DNA of 64,000 nucleotides from Pseudoduganella plicata (lineage in GTDB: Bacteria; Pseudomonadota; Gammaproteobacteria; Burkholderiales; Burkholderiaceae_D): positions 372,001-436,000 of the forward strand of contig NZ_CP038026.1 in NCBI RefSeq assembly GCF_004421005.1, in the 5' to 3' direction. The position numbers were made by a program, and so were the translations under genes. Under the pieces are notes generated by a model. That model was not told the DNA's origin. It did no database searches and saw nothing but the letters and a program-made list of their open reading frames with translations. Below, in pieces: positions 26,319-33,481 of this stretch. Position 1 is the stretch's first letter. The number at the start of each line of letters is the position of its first letter.

Positions 26319-26427
26319 GGGGTCAGTCCCTCGACACGCCAACGGCAAGCGCCGGAGGTATCGCTTACCGGGACAGACCCCATGCCAACGGCAAGCGCTA
26401 CGAGTATCACTTACCGGGGACAGACCC
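26319..26427. repeat. GGGGACAG-type repeat, copy D, with a tandem 44-base unit
   Basis: A left arm GGGGTCAGTCCC (26319-26330) pairs with GGGACAGACCCC at about 26371-26382 (11 of 12). Within it a unit starting GCCAACGGCAAGCGC and ending GACAGACCC occurs twice, at 26338-26380 and 26384-26427, differing mainly in the centre. It lies between the TonB-dependent receptor and rimO, and is the only copy in a tandem (same-strand) gap. Confidence 0.75.
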
Positions 26428-26494
26428 AACCCGCCGCAATCCGGTACAATGGCAGATTGGTCCGAACATTCGTTGCTACAAAAGCTAATCTGAC

Positions 26495-27910
26495 ATGCAA
26501 TCCCAGCCACTCTCCCGCCTCAACAAGCCAGCCGCCGCCCCTGGCGCGCCCGCCAACATCTCCACGCCCGCCCCGAAGGTCGGTTTCGTTTCGCTCGGCT
26601 GCCCGAAGGCGCTGGTCGACTCGGAACAGATCCTGACGCAGCTGCGCGCCGAAGGCTACGAGACCGCCAAGTCGTATGAAGGCGCCGATCTCGTCATCGT
26701 CAACACGTGCGGCTTCATCGACGCGGCCGTGCAGGAATCGCTGGACGCGATCGGCGAGGCGCTGGCGGAAAACGGCAAGGTCATCGTCACCGGTTGCCTG
26801 GGCGCGAAGAAGGACGCGGACGGCAGCGACCTGATTCAGAAGGTCCACCCGAAGGTGCTGGCCGTGACGGGCCCGCACGCCGTGGCCGAAGTGATGGCGT
26901 CCGTGCACACGCACCTGCCGAAGCCGCACGAGCCGTTCATCGACCTGCTGCCGCCGCAGGGCGTCAAGCTGACGCCGAAGCACTATGCCTACCTGAAGAT
27001 TTCCGAAGGCTGCAACCACCGCTGCTCGTTCTGCATCATCCCGTCGATGCGCGGCGACCTGGTGTCGCGTCCCATCGGCGAGCTGATGATGGAAGCGGAA
27101 AACCTGTTCAAGGCCGGCGTCAAGGAACTGCTGGTGATCTCGCAGGACACGTCGGCCTACGGCATCGATGTCAAATTCCGCTCCGGCTTTTGGAACGGCC
27201 GTCCTGTCAAGACGCACATGACGCAGCTGACGGAAGCGCTGGGCCAGCTGGCGGCGCAGTACGGCGCCTGGGTGCGCCTGCACTACGTCTATCCGTACCC
27301 GCACGTGGACGAGATCATCCCGATGATGAGCGGCGGCCACGTGCTGCCTTACCTGGACATCCCCATGCAGCACGCCCACCCGGAAGTGCTGAAGCGCATG
27401 AAGCGTCCCGCGTCCGGCGAGAAGAACCTGGAGCGCATCCTGAAATGGCGTCAGATGAACCCCGACCTGACGATCCGTTCCACGTTCATCGCCGGCTTCC
27501 CCGGCGAGACTGAAAGCGAGTTCGAATACCTGCTGGACTTCCTGAAGGAAGCGCAGATCGACCGCCTGGGCTGCTTTGCGTACTCGCCGGTGGAAGGCGC
27601 CACCGCCAACGACATCGCCAATCCGGTGCCGGAAGCGCTGCGCGAAGAGCGCCGCGGCCGCGTCATGCTGCTGCAGGAGGAAATCTCGAAGAAGCGCCTG
27701 CAGGCCAAGGTCGGCAAGACCGTCAAGGTGCTGATCGACGAGCTGACGCCGTCCGGCGCCATCGGCCGCTCGGCCGCGGATGCGCCGGAGATCGACGGCG
27801 TCGTGTACGTCAAGAAGCCGTTCGAGCCGCACAAGAAGCTGGCGGTCGGGCAGTTCTACGATGTCGAGATCACCCGCGCCGACGCGCATGATCTGTGGGG
27901 CGCTTCCTGA
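26495..27910 (+). CDS. rimO: Ribosomal protein S12 methylthiotransferase RimO
   Basis: 471 residues. Radical SAM enzyme that adds a methylthio group to an Asp of ribosomal protein S12. The N-terminal UPF0004 domain binds one Fe-S cluster through Cys36 ([11 protein letters not shown]), Cys72 (NTCGF) and Cys101 (TGCLG). The radical SAM cluster is Cys173-x3-Cys177-x2-Cys180 (GCNHRCSFC). A C-terminal TRAM domain covers about 400-470. The motif [12 protein letters not shown] separates RimO from MiaB. The first 27 residues are a Pro/Ala-rich extension common in Burkholderiales. Monocistronic: repeat element upstream, terminator downstream. Confidence 0.96.
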   Translation: MQSQPLSRLNKPAAAPGAPANISTPAPKVGFVSLGCPKALVDSEQILTQLRAEGYETAKSYEGADLVIVNTCGFIDAAVQESLDAIGEALAENGKVIVTGCLGAKKDADGSDLIQKVHPKVLAVTGPHAVAEVMASVHTHLPKPHEPFIDLLPPQGVKLTPKHYAYLKISEGCNHRCSFCIIPSMRGDLVSRPIGELMMEAENLFKAGVKELLVISQDTSAYGIDVKFRSGFWNGRPVKTHMTQLTEALGQLAAQYGAWVRLHYVYPYPHVDEIIPMMSGGHVLPYLDIPMQHAHPEVLKRMKRPASGEKNLERILKWRQMNPDLTIRSTFIAGFPGETESEFEYLLDFLKEAQIDRLGCFAYSPVEGATANDIANPVPEALREERRGRVMLLQEEISKKRLQAKVGKTVKVLIDELTPSGAIGRSAADAPEIDGVVYVKKPFEPHKKLAVGQFYDVEITRADAHDLWGAS

Positions 27911-27984
27911 GCCTGGGGGCTCGGGAAGCGTCACACGACCAAGGGCGCGGCGTAAACGTCCCCCGCAAGCGCCAAGGTACAATG

Positions 27985-28012
27985 AAGGCGGACCAACCGG
28001 TCCGCCTTTTTT
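27985..28012 (+). terminator. Rho-independent terminator of rimO
   Basis: A perfect 10-base stem AAGGCGGACC / GGTCCGCCTT with loop AACC is followed by TTTT. It ends only 12 bases before the metC start codon at 28025, so metC either shares this transcript poorly or is read from a promoter upstream of or within the hairpin. Confidence 0.88.
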
Positions 28013-28024
28013 ATTGTGCCCGCC

Positions 28025-29197
28025 ATGACCGATCGTAAAACCCTGCAGACCGCCCTGATCCACCACGACTACGAAGCGCCGGGAGGTTTTGGCGCGTTCC
28101 CGCCCGCGATCCACCATGCTTCGACCGTCCTGTTCGAGAACGTGGCGGCGCTGCGCTCGGGCGACTGGAAGGACAAGAGCGGTTATACCTACGGCCTGCA
28201 CGGCACGCCGACAACGTTCACGCTGGAAGCGCGGCTGGCCGCCATCGAAGGCGGCACGCACTGCCTGCTGGCGCCTTCCGGTCTGGCCGCCATCTCGATG
28301 GTCGATTTCGCGCTGCTGAAGACGGGCGACGACGTGCTCTTGCCGGACAACGTCTATCACCCCAGCCGCGTGCTGGGCAACTGGCTGCAGGAGTCGATGG
28401 GCGTCTCGGCGCGCTATTACGATCCGCTGGTCGGCGCCGGCATCGCGGAACTGATCGCGCCCAATACACGGCTGATCTGGACAGAGGCGCCCGGTTCCGT
28501 GTCGATGGAAGTGCCCGACCTGCCGGCCATCTGCGCCGCCGCGCACGCGCGCGGTGTCGTCGTTGCACTGGACAACACCTGGTCCGCCGGGATTGCGTTG
28601 CGCGCGTTCGACCTTGGTGTCGATATCGTCGTGCAGGCGCTGACCAAGTACCAGTCGGGCGGTGCGGACGTGCTGATGGGCGCCGCCATCACGCGCGACG
28701 ACGTGCTGCACGCGAAGCTGTCCGGCTCCCATATGCGCCTGGGTCTGGGCGTGGGCGCCGACGACGCCTATCTCGTCATGCGCGGGCTGCCGACGCTGAA
28801 GCTGCGCTTCGACGCGCACGATGCTGCCGCGCGCAGGGTGGCCGCCTGGCTCAAGGCCCGGCCCGAAATCGTCCGTGTGCTCCATCCGGCGTTCGAGGAC
28901 TGTCCCGGCCACACCACCTGGAAGCGTGACTTCACGGGTGCCGGCGGCCTGTTTTCCGTGCTGTTCGACGCCCGCTACAGCGAGGCCCGGACCGACCGCT
29001 TCGTCGACAGCCTGAAGCTGTTCCGTATCGGCTACAGCTGGGGCGGCCCGAACAGCCTGGCCGTGCCGTACCGGATGGCGGGCATCCGGCGCGACTGGAT
29101 GGACGCCGGCACGCTGGTGCGCTTCAATATCGGCCTGGAGGACCCCGCCGACCTGATCGCCGATATCGAACGGGCCCTGTCGACACTGACGGATTGA
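28025..29197 (+). CDS. metC: Cystathionine beta-lyase (PLP-dependent)
   Basis: 390 residues. Cleaves cystathionine to homocysteine, pyruvate and ammonia in methionine synthesis. Cys/Met metabolism PLP enzyme: SGYTYGLHGTPTTFTLEARL, APSGLAAISMVDFAL, DNVYHPSR, Asp183 in VVALDNTWSAG, and the PLP lysine Lys208 in VVQALTKYQSGGADVLMG. LKLFRIGYSWGGPNSLAVPY near the end favours the beta-lyase over the gamma-synthase. ATG at 28025 (MTDRKT) is the family start; a GTG at 28016 in the same frame overlaps the terminator tail and is less likely. No strong Shine-Dalgarno sequence is visible. Confidence 0.92.
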   Translation: MTDRKTLQTALIHHDYEAPGGFGAFPPAIHHASTVLFENVAALRSGDWKDKSGYTYGLHGTPTTFTLEARLAAIEGGTHCLLAPSGLAAISMVDFALLKTGDDVLLPDNVYHPSRVLGNWLQESMGVSARYYDPLVGAGIAELIAPNTRLIWTEAPGSVSMEVPDLPAICAAAHARGVVVALDNTWSAGIALRAFDLGVDIVVQALTKYQSGGADVLMGAAITRDDVLHAKLSGSHMRLGLGVGADDAYLVMRGLPTLKLRFDAHDAAARRVAAWLKARPEIVRVLHPAFEDCPGHTTWKRDFTGAGGLFSVLFDARYSEARTDRFVDSLKLFRIGYSWGGPNSLAVPYRMAGIRRDWMDAGTLVRFNIGLEDPADLIADIERALSTLTD

Positions 29198-29211
29198 AGG
29201 GGCCTATCGTG

Positions 29212-29232
29212 GCGATTGCGCAATACAATCGC
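29212..29232. repeat. Short perfect palindrome after metC
   Basis: GCGATTG-N7-CAATCGC forms a perfect 7-base inverted repeat 15 bases after metC and about 95 before the cytochrome gene. There is no T run after it, so it is not a typical terminator; it could be a weak terminator or a binding site for a regulator of the downstream gene. Confidence 0.4.
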
Positions 29233-29327
29233 GACCCTGAGGGCGAATTGCTTTTGTTTTATGGCCGCCGGTGCTTTAATGAACGAAGGAGATTGCTGAG
29301 TCCACTTTAAAACAAAGGGGGGATGTC

Positions 29328-30737
29328 ATGAAAGCTTCGAGGATGGCCGCAGCCATCGCGCTTGCCGTGTTACCGGGCCTGGTCTGGACACAAGAGGGGG
29401 CGCCGAAGCGTCCCGCCGACCCACCCACTCAGCCGACCAGCTACGCCAAGGTCGACATCACGGAACCGTTCAACGTGACGCTGGAGCGCATGCGCGCGGC
29501 CCGTCCCGTGATCCAGAAACGGCAGCAGGACCTGCTTGCGCAACGCTACGATCTGTCCAACCGCCCCGCACCCGGGGTCACGATGTTCCGCGGCAAGCCC
29601 GTGCAGGAAGGCGTAAGGGTGAAGCTGCCGCGCGGCGTCACCTGGCAGGGGCTGGCCGCGCTGAGTCCCGACGACATCCGTAACCGCGACCTGTTCCCCG
29701 CCGGCTTCCTGCCGCTGCCGCACCCGAATCATCCGGAAGGCGGCATGCTGTTCCCCCAGTTCCACATCGACGAGATCATCCGCCAGGAAGCGCGCGACCT
29801 GAACCGCTTCGACCTGGCGTTCGACCTGCCGGACCACGTGCTGCCCGAGTTCCCGGCGCCCATTTTCCTGACGACGCATCCGGAACTGGGCGACGTGTCG
29901 AAAGGGAAGCTGATCACCATCGACAATTTCTACGACACGTTCAACGGCATCCTCAATCCGAAGCAGATCGAGGGCCTGCGCCTGCTGCTGACGCCTTTCG
30001 CGCAGCAGCAGTTCAACCAGACGGAGGACCGGCGTTCGATAAAACCCAGCCGCGGCGTGACCTGCTTCGACTGCCATGCCAACGGACACACGAACGCGTC
30101 GACACACCTTGCCGGCGACATCCGCCCGCAAGAGCTGCGCCACCGCATCGACACGCCGTCGCTGCGCGGCGTGAACGTGCAGCGCCTGTTCGGCTCCCAG
30201 CGGGCGCTGAAGACGGTGGAGGATTTCACGGAGTTCGAACAGCGCGCCGCCTACTTCGACGGCGACCCGGTCATCGCCACGAAGAAAGGCGTCAATATCC
30301 TGGAGCGGGGCAGCCAGGTGCACTTCATGGGCGAGTTCCAGGCGCTGCTCGACTTCCCGCCCGCGCCCAAGCTGAATGTCTATGGCAAGCTCGATGCGAA
30401 AAAAGCGACCCCGCAGGAACTGCGCGGCGAGGCGGTCTTCAACGGCCGTGGCCAGTGCGTGTCGTGCCACGCGGCGCCGTACTACACGGATAACCTGATG
30501 CACAACCTGAAGACGGAGCGCTTCTACAAGCCGCGTGTGGTTAACGGCATGAAGGCGGTGGGCGATGGCCCCATCAAGACGTTCCCGCTGCGCGGCATCA
30601 AGGAGTCGCCGCCGTACCTGCACGACGGCCGCCTGCTGACGTTGGAGGACACGGTGGAGTTCTTTAACCTCGTGCTGGAGACGAAGCTGACGGATGCCGA
30701 GAAGTCGGACCTGGTGGCGTTCCTGCGGGTGTTGTGA
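29328..30737 (+). CDS. Periplasmic di-haem cytochrome c (cytochrome c peroxidase-like)
   Basis: 469 residues. Exported: signal peptide RMAAAIALAVLPGLVW. Two c-type haem sites, CFDCH (246-250) and CVSCH (377-381). The second half has the GEAVFNGRGQCVSCHAAPYYTD and FPLRGIKESPPYLHDGRL pattern of the MauG/cytochrome c peroxidase superfamily, with a late Met absent. The first 200 residues have no recognised domain. Reduction of peroxide or electron transfer in the periplasm is the likely class of function; the substrate is unknown. A run of G precedes the ATG. It stands alone: metC upstream, convergent membrane protein downstream. Confidence 0.8.
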   Translation: MKASRMAAAIALAVLPGLVWTQEGAPKRPADPPTQPTSYAKVDITEPFNVTLERMRAARPVIQKRQQDLLAQRYDLSNRPAPGVTMFRGKPVQEGVRVKLPRGVTWQGLAALSPDDIRNRDLFPAGFLPLPHPNHPEGGMLFPQFHIDEIIRQEARDLNRFDLAFDLPDHVLPEFPAPIFLTTHPELGDVSKGKLITIDNFYDTFNGILNPKQIEGLRLLLTPFAQQQFNQTEDRRSIKPSRGVTCFDCHANGHTNASTHLAGDIRPQELRHRIDTPSLRGVNVQRLFGSQRALKTVEDFTEFEQRAAYFDGDPVIATKKGVNILERGSQVHFMGEFQALLDFPPAPKLNVYGKLDAKKATPQELRGEAVFNGRGQCVSCHAAPYYTDNLMHNLKTERFYKPRVVNGMKAVGDGPIKTFPLRGIKESPPYLHDGRLLTLEDTVEFFNLVLETKLTDAEKSDLVAFLRVL

Positions 30738-30751
30738 CGAATGCAAAACCG

Positions 30752-30803
30752 GGGACAGCCACCTATTTGCCGGCAATATTGCCTGGAAATAGGTGGCTGT
30801 CCC
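30752..30803. repeat. GGGGACAG-type inverted repeat, copy B
   Basis: A perfect 17-base palindrome, arms 30752-30768 and 30787-30803, beginning GGGACAGCCACC, with an 18-base centre. It is in the convergent gap between the cytochrome gene and the membrane protein ending at 30841, and is the most regular copy in the window. Confidence 0.85.
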
Positions 30804-30840
30804 GATTTCGGTTCTTGCGATTTTCGAAAAAGAGGCGCGG

Positions 30841-31197
30841 TCAGATCGGTTGGTTGTTGTTCAGGGTGACCCAGCCGCGGATCAGGCGATACGCCTTCCA
30901 CAGCCACGCGCCGCACCAGATCAGCCATGCCAGCGGGATGCCGATGATCGTGGCGAACAGCACCCAGCCAAGCGCCATCCAGGCGACATACCACCAGAAC
31001 GAGCGGATCTGCCAGCTGTGATGGCTGTGCACGAAGGTGCCTTCCGTCTCGGGACGCTTGACGTAGTTGAGGATCAGCGGAATGAACGAAAACGCCCCCA
31101 GCGTGAAGAGGAAGCTGATGCCGTGGGCGACATACAGCCACCACGCCCAGTTCTTTTGCGAGTCGGTCCGCGCGTCGAAAACGAGTTCCTGTGTCAT
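30841..31197 (-). CDS. Small inner-membrane protein with three spans
   Basis: 118 residues from the ATG at 31197, which follows AGGAG. Hydrophobic stretches at about 18-45 (WWLYVAHGISFLFTLGAFSF, IPLILNYV) and 70-100 (FWWYVAWMALGWVLFATIIG, IPLAWLIWCGAWLWKAYR) are separated by a polar loop with HSHHSWQIRS. The HSHHxWQxRSFWW pattern matches a conserved membrane family often annotated as transmembrane protein; no function is known to me. It converges on the cytochrome gene across a repeat element. Divergent start regions are not shared with another gene. Confidence 0.75.
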   Translation of the reverse strand: MTQELVFDARTDSQKNWAWWLYVAHGISFLFTLGAFSFIPLILNYVKRPETEGTFVHSHHSWQIRSFWWYVAWMALGWVLFATIIGIPLAWLIWCGAWLWKAYRLIRGWVTLNNNQPI

Positions 31198-31282
31198 ATG
31201 CGCTCCTGTGTTGGCTCTTGTGTCGATTGATGCCCATACTATAGCAATTTTGCCAAGAGCCACACACAACAGGAGCGGACGG

Positions 31283-31519
31283 TCACCCCCCGCTCGACGC
31301 GAACTCGGCCGCCGCCTTCGCGGCCCACAGCGCTTCCTGCTGCGACGGGTACGGTTCCTCGTAGCCGTCCATCGCACCGTCCTCGCCGACGAACCAGACG
31401 GACCAGCCGTCCGCGTCGGGCCGAATGGCGATATCGTCCGGCTCGCACAGCGCGGCGATCTCTTCGCCCGGTTCCAGCGTGACGATGCGGGTGCGGCGGT
31501 GCAGGATGGTGGTGGACAT
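31283..31519 (-). CDS. Small conserved cytoplasmic protein, function unknown
   Basis: 78 residues, start ATG 31519 after AAGGAG. Compact acidic sequence: RTRIVTLEPGEEIAALCEPD, DIAIRPDADGWSVWFVGED, then EEPYPSQQEALWAAKAAAEF. It has the look of a DUF2188-like small alpha/beta protein in which the last helix packs on a short sheet, but I do not recognise the family with certainty. The cytochrome c gene lies upstream on the same strand, 23 bases away, so the two may be co-transcribed. Confidence 0.6.
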   Translation of the reverse strand: MSTTILHRRTRIVTLEPGEEIAALCEPDDIAIRPDADGWSVWFVGEDGAMDGYEEPYPSQQEALWAAKAAAEFASSGG

Positions 31520-31542
31520 GGCGGGCTCCTTGACTGGAAAGG

Positions 31543-31938
31543 CTATTTGACCGGAGGATACTGGCGCAGATAGGCCAGCAGGTTGGCGATCTTGCGCTCG
31601 TCGCCGATGCCCCACAGGCGCATCTTGGTGCCTGGCACGGTGTCACCGGGATCGCGCAGGAAGCGCGCCAGCGTCTGCTCGTTCCAGACAATACCGGATT
31701 TGCGCATCGCCGGCGAATAGGCGTAGTCGGCGAGCGTGCCGGCACGCCGGCCGATGACCCCGTTCAGCTGCGGCCCGAACACGCTGTGCGCGGACGGTCC
31801 CACCTGGTGGCACGACGCGCACATGCGGAACGCAGCGGCGCCGGCGGCGGGGTCGCCAACCGGGGACGCGGCGTGGCTCGACAACGTAGTGGCGAGCAGC
31901 ATGGCGACAACAGGGCCTTGGCGAGACGATCGGTTCAT
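31543..31938 (-). CDS. Periplasmic class I cytochrome c
   Basis: 131 residues from the ATG at 31938. Signal peptide GPVVAMLLATTLSSHAA; mature domain with a single haem site CASCH in RMCASCHQVGP, the loop FGPQLNGVIGRRAG, and the axial Met in PGTKMRLWGI, then a closing helix IANLLAYLRQYPPVK. This fits the cytochrome c2/c550 group of soluble electron carriers. An in-frame start at 31968 would add ten residues before the signal peptide. It probably forms a two-gene operon with the small protein at 31283. Confidence 0.88.
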   Translation of the reverse strand: MNRSSRQGPVVAMLLATTLSSHAASPVGDPAAGAAAFRMCASCHQVGPSAHSVFGPQLNGVIGRRAGTLADYAYSPAMRKSGIVWNEQTLARFLRDPGDTVPGTKMRLWGIGDERKIANLLAYLRQYPPVK

Positions 31939-32014
31939 GGCCGCATTATAGGCGCGTGTACGACGCACCGGAGCACGCGCTGCTATAGTCGGGTTTTCAA
32001 CTTGCCGTTACATC

Positions 32015-32515
32015 ATGAATACCAATCGACTCGGTGCCAGCGTCCGCAGCCTGGCCGCCTGGCTGCTCGTCACTTTCGTCGCCGCCGCGCTGGGTGCATG
32101 GGCATCGCGGGATGCGCCGGAGTTTTATCGGGAGCTCGTCAAGCCCGACTGGGCGCCGCCGGCGGGCGTGTTCGGCCCGGTCTGGACAGTGCTGTACCTG
32201 CTGATGGGCATTGCGGCATGGCTCGTGTGGAAGGTGCGTGGCTTCGCCACCGCGCCGCGCACGTTGACGTTGTATCTCGTGCAGCTGGCCGCCAACGCGT
32301 TATGGAGCTGGCTGTTCTTCGGCTGGCACCTGGGTGCCGCCGCGTTTGTCGAGGTGCTGATCCTGTGGCTGCTGGTGGGGGCAACCGTCGTCACGTTCTG
32401 GCGCGCGCGTCGCATCGGCGGCGTGCTCCTGCTGCCTTACTTTGCGTGGGTGACATTCGCCGGCGCGCTGACGTTCGCAGTCTGGCAGCGCAATCCGGGC
32501 TTGCTGGGTGGGTGA
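32015..32515 (+). CDS. tspO: TspO/MBR family membrane protein
   Basis: 166 residues with five membrane helices filling the chain. Family hallmarks: FYRELVKPDWAPPAGVFGPVW near the first loop, TVLYLLMGIAAWLVW, and the Trp/Asn-rich LAANALWSWLFFGWHLGAAA. TspO proteins bind porphyrins and related ligands in the inner or outer membrane and modulate tetrapyrrole and stress responses. It stands alone, divergent from the cytochrome c gene, and converges on serB across a repeat element. Confidence 0.93.
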   Translation: MNTNRLGASVRSLAAWLLVTFVAAALGAWASRDAPEFYRELVKPDWAPPAGVFGPVWTVLYLLMGIAAWLVWKVRGFATAPRTLTLYLVQLAANALWSWLFFGWHLGAAAFVEVLILWLLVGATVVTFWRARRIGGVLLLPYFAWVTFAGALTFAVWQRNPGLLGG

Positions 32516-32527
32516 GGATCTAATGTC

Positions 32528-32580
32528 GGGGACAGGCACCGTTCTGCAGCGCGGTGATCCGCAGATCGATGCCTGTCCCC
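32528..32580. repeat. GGGGACAG-type inverted repeat, copy C
   Basis: Outer arms GGGGACAGGCACC (32528-32540) and GATGCCTGTCCCC (32568-32580) pair in 12 of 13 positions; an inner TCTGC/GCAGA repeat extends the hairpin. It fills the convergent gap between tspO and serB and is closely related to copy A at 11628. Confidence 0.8.
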
Positions 32581-32593
32581 CGAAATTGCGCGC

Positions 32594-33460
32594 TTATGCC
32601 AGCAGGTTGAGGATGCCATCCAGCCCCGCGAAGTTCAGCGCGACAGTCGCCTGTTCCCGTACGACCGGCTTGGCGCGGAACGCCACCGACATGCCGGCGA
32701 TCGCCATCATCTTGAGGTCGTTGGCGCCGTCGCCCATGACGATCGCTTCCCGGGGCGTGATGCCCAGTCCCGCGCAGACGTGTTCCACGGCGGCGCGCTT
32801 GGCATCGGCGTCGACAATCCCGCCCAGTACCTTGCCCGTCAGCTTGCCGTCCACGATCTCCAGCTGGTTCGCCTGCGTGTAGTCCAGGCCCAAACGCGTC
32901 TTCAGACGGTCGGTGAAGTAGGTAAATCCGCCCGACACCAGCAGCGTCTTCAGGCCGGCCGCCTGCACGGCCTGCAGCATCCGCTCGGCGCCGGGCGACA
33001 GGCGCAGGCGCTCGTCATAGACCCGTTCCAGGGCCGACGCGTCAAGCCCCTCCAGCAGCGCCACGCGGCGGCGCAGGCTTTCGGCAAAGTCCAGTTCTCC
33101 GCGCATCGCCGCTTCCGTGATGGCGGCCACCTGCGGTTTCAGGCCCTGCATGTCCGCGATCTCGTCGATGCATTCGATCGTGATCAGGGTGGAGTCCATG
33201 TCCATCGCCACCAGGCGGAATTCGTCCAGGCTGTGGCGGCCCATCATGTAGGTGGCGTCCAGCTGGGCCGCGTGGGCCGCCACTTCGATCGTCTGGCGCA
33301 GGGCAGGGGAGAAGGCAATGCCCTCGCAGCGCACGGCGCTGCTGCCGATGCGGGTAACGGTCCGCGGCGCCGTCAGCGCGGCAATGCGCTCAGCGCGGTC
33401 CAGGCAGTCGCCCGCGCCCTGCAGCACGAGGTTCATCGTGAATTGTTGTGCTTCGGTCAT
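32594..33460 (-). CDS. serB: Phosphoserine phosphatase SerB
   Basis: 288 residues. Last step of serine synthesis: dephosphorylates phosphoserine. HAD-family motifs are all present: motif I DMDST with nucleophile Asp87 and acid Asp89, motif II LLVSGGFTYF, motif III Lys in DADAKRAAV, and motif IV VMGDGANDLKMM. The first 80 residues form a short regulatory part (LQGAGDCLDRAERIAAL) instead of a full ACT domain. It is 22 bases downstream of mfd on the same strand and may share its transcript. Confidence 0.95.
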   Translation of the reverse strand: MTEAQQFTMNLVLQGAGDCLDRAERIAALTAPRTVTRIGSSAVRCEGIAFSPALRQTIEVAAHAAQLDATYMMGRHSLDEFRLVAMDMDSTLITIECIDEIADMQGLKPQVAAITEAAMRGELDFAESLRRRVALLEGLDASALERVYDERLRLSPGAERMLQAVQAAGLKTLLVSGGFTYFTDRLKTRLGLDYTQANQLEIVDGKLTGKVLGGIVDADAKRAAVEHVCAGLGITPREAIVMGDGANDLKMMAIAGMSVAFRAKPVVREQATVALNFAGLDGILNLLA

Positions 33461-33481
33461 CGGAAATGAATCAGTTATGCG

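Noticed and set aside
31239-31745. Minus-strand frame overlapping the small protein and cytochrome c genes
   Set aside because: It mixes parts of both genes in a third frame and lacks a sensible start; the shorter frames have ribosome sites and recognisable products.
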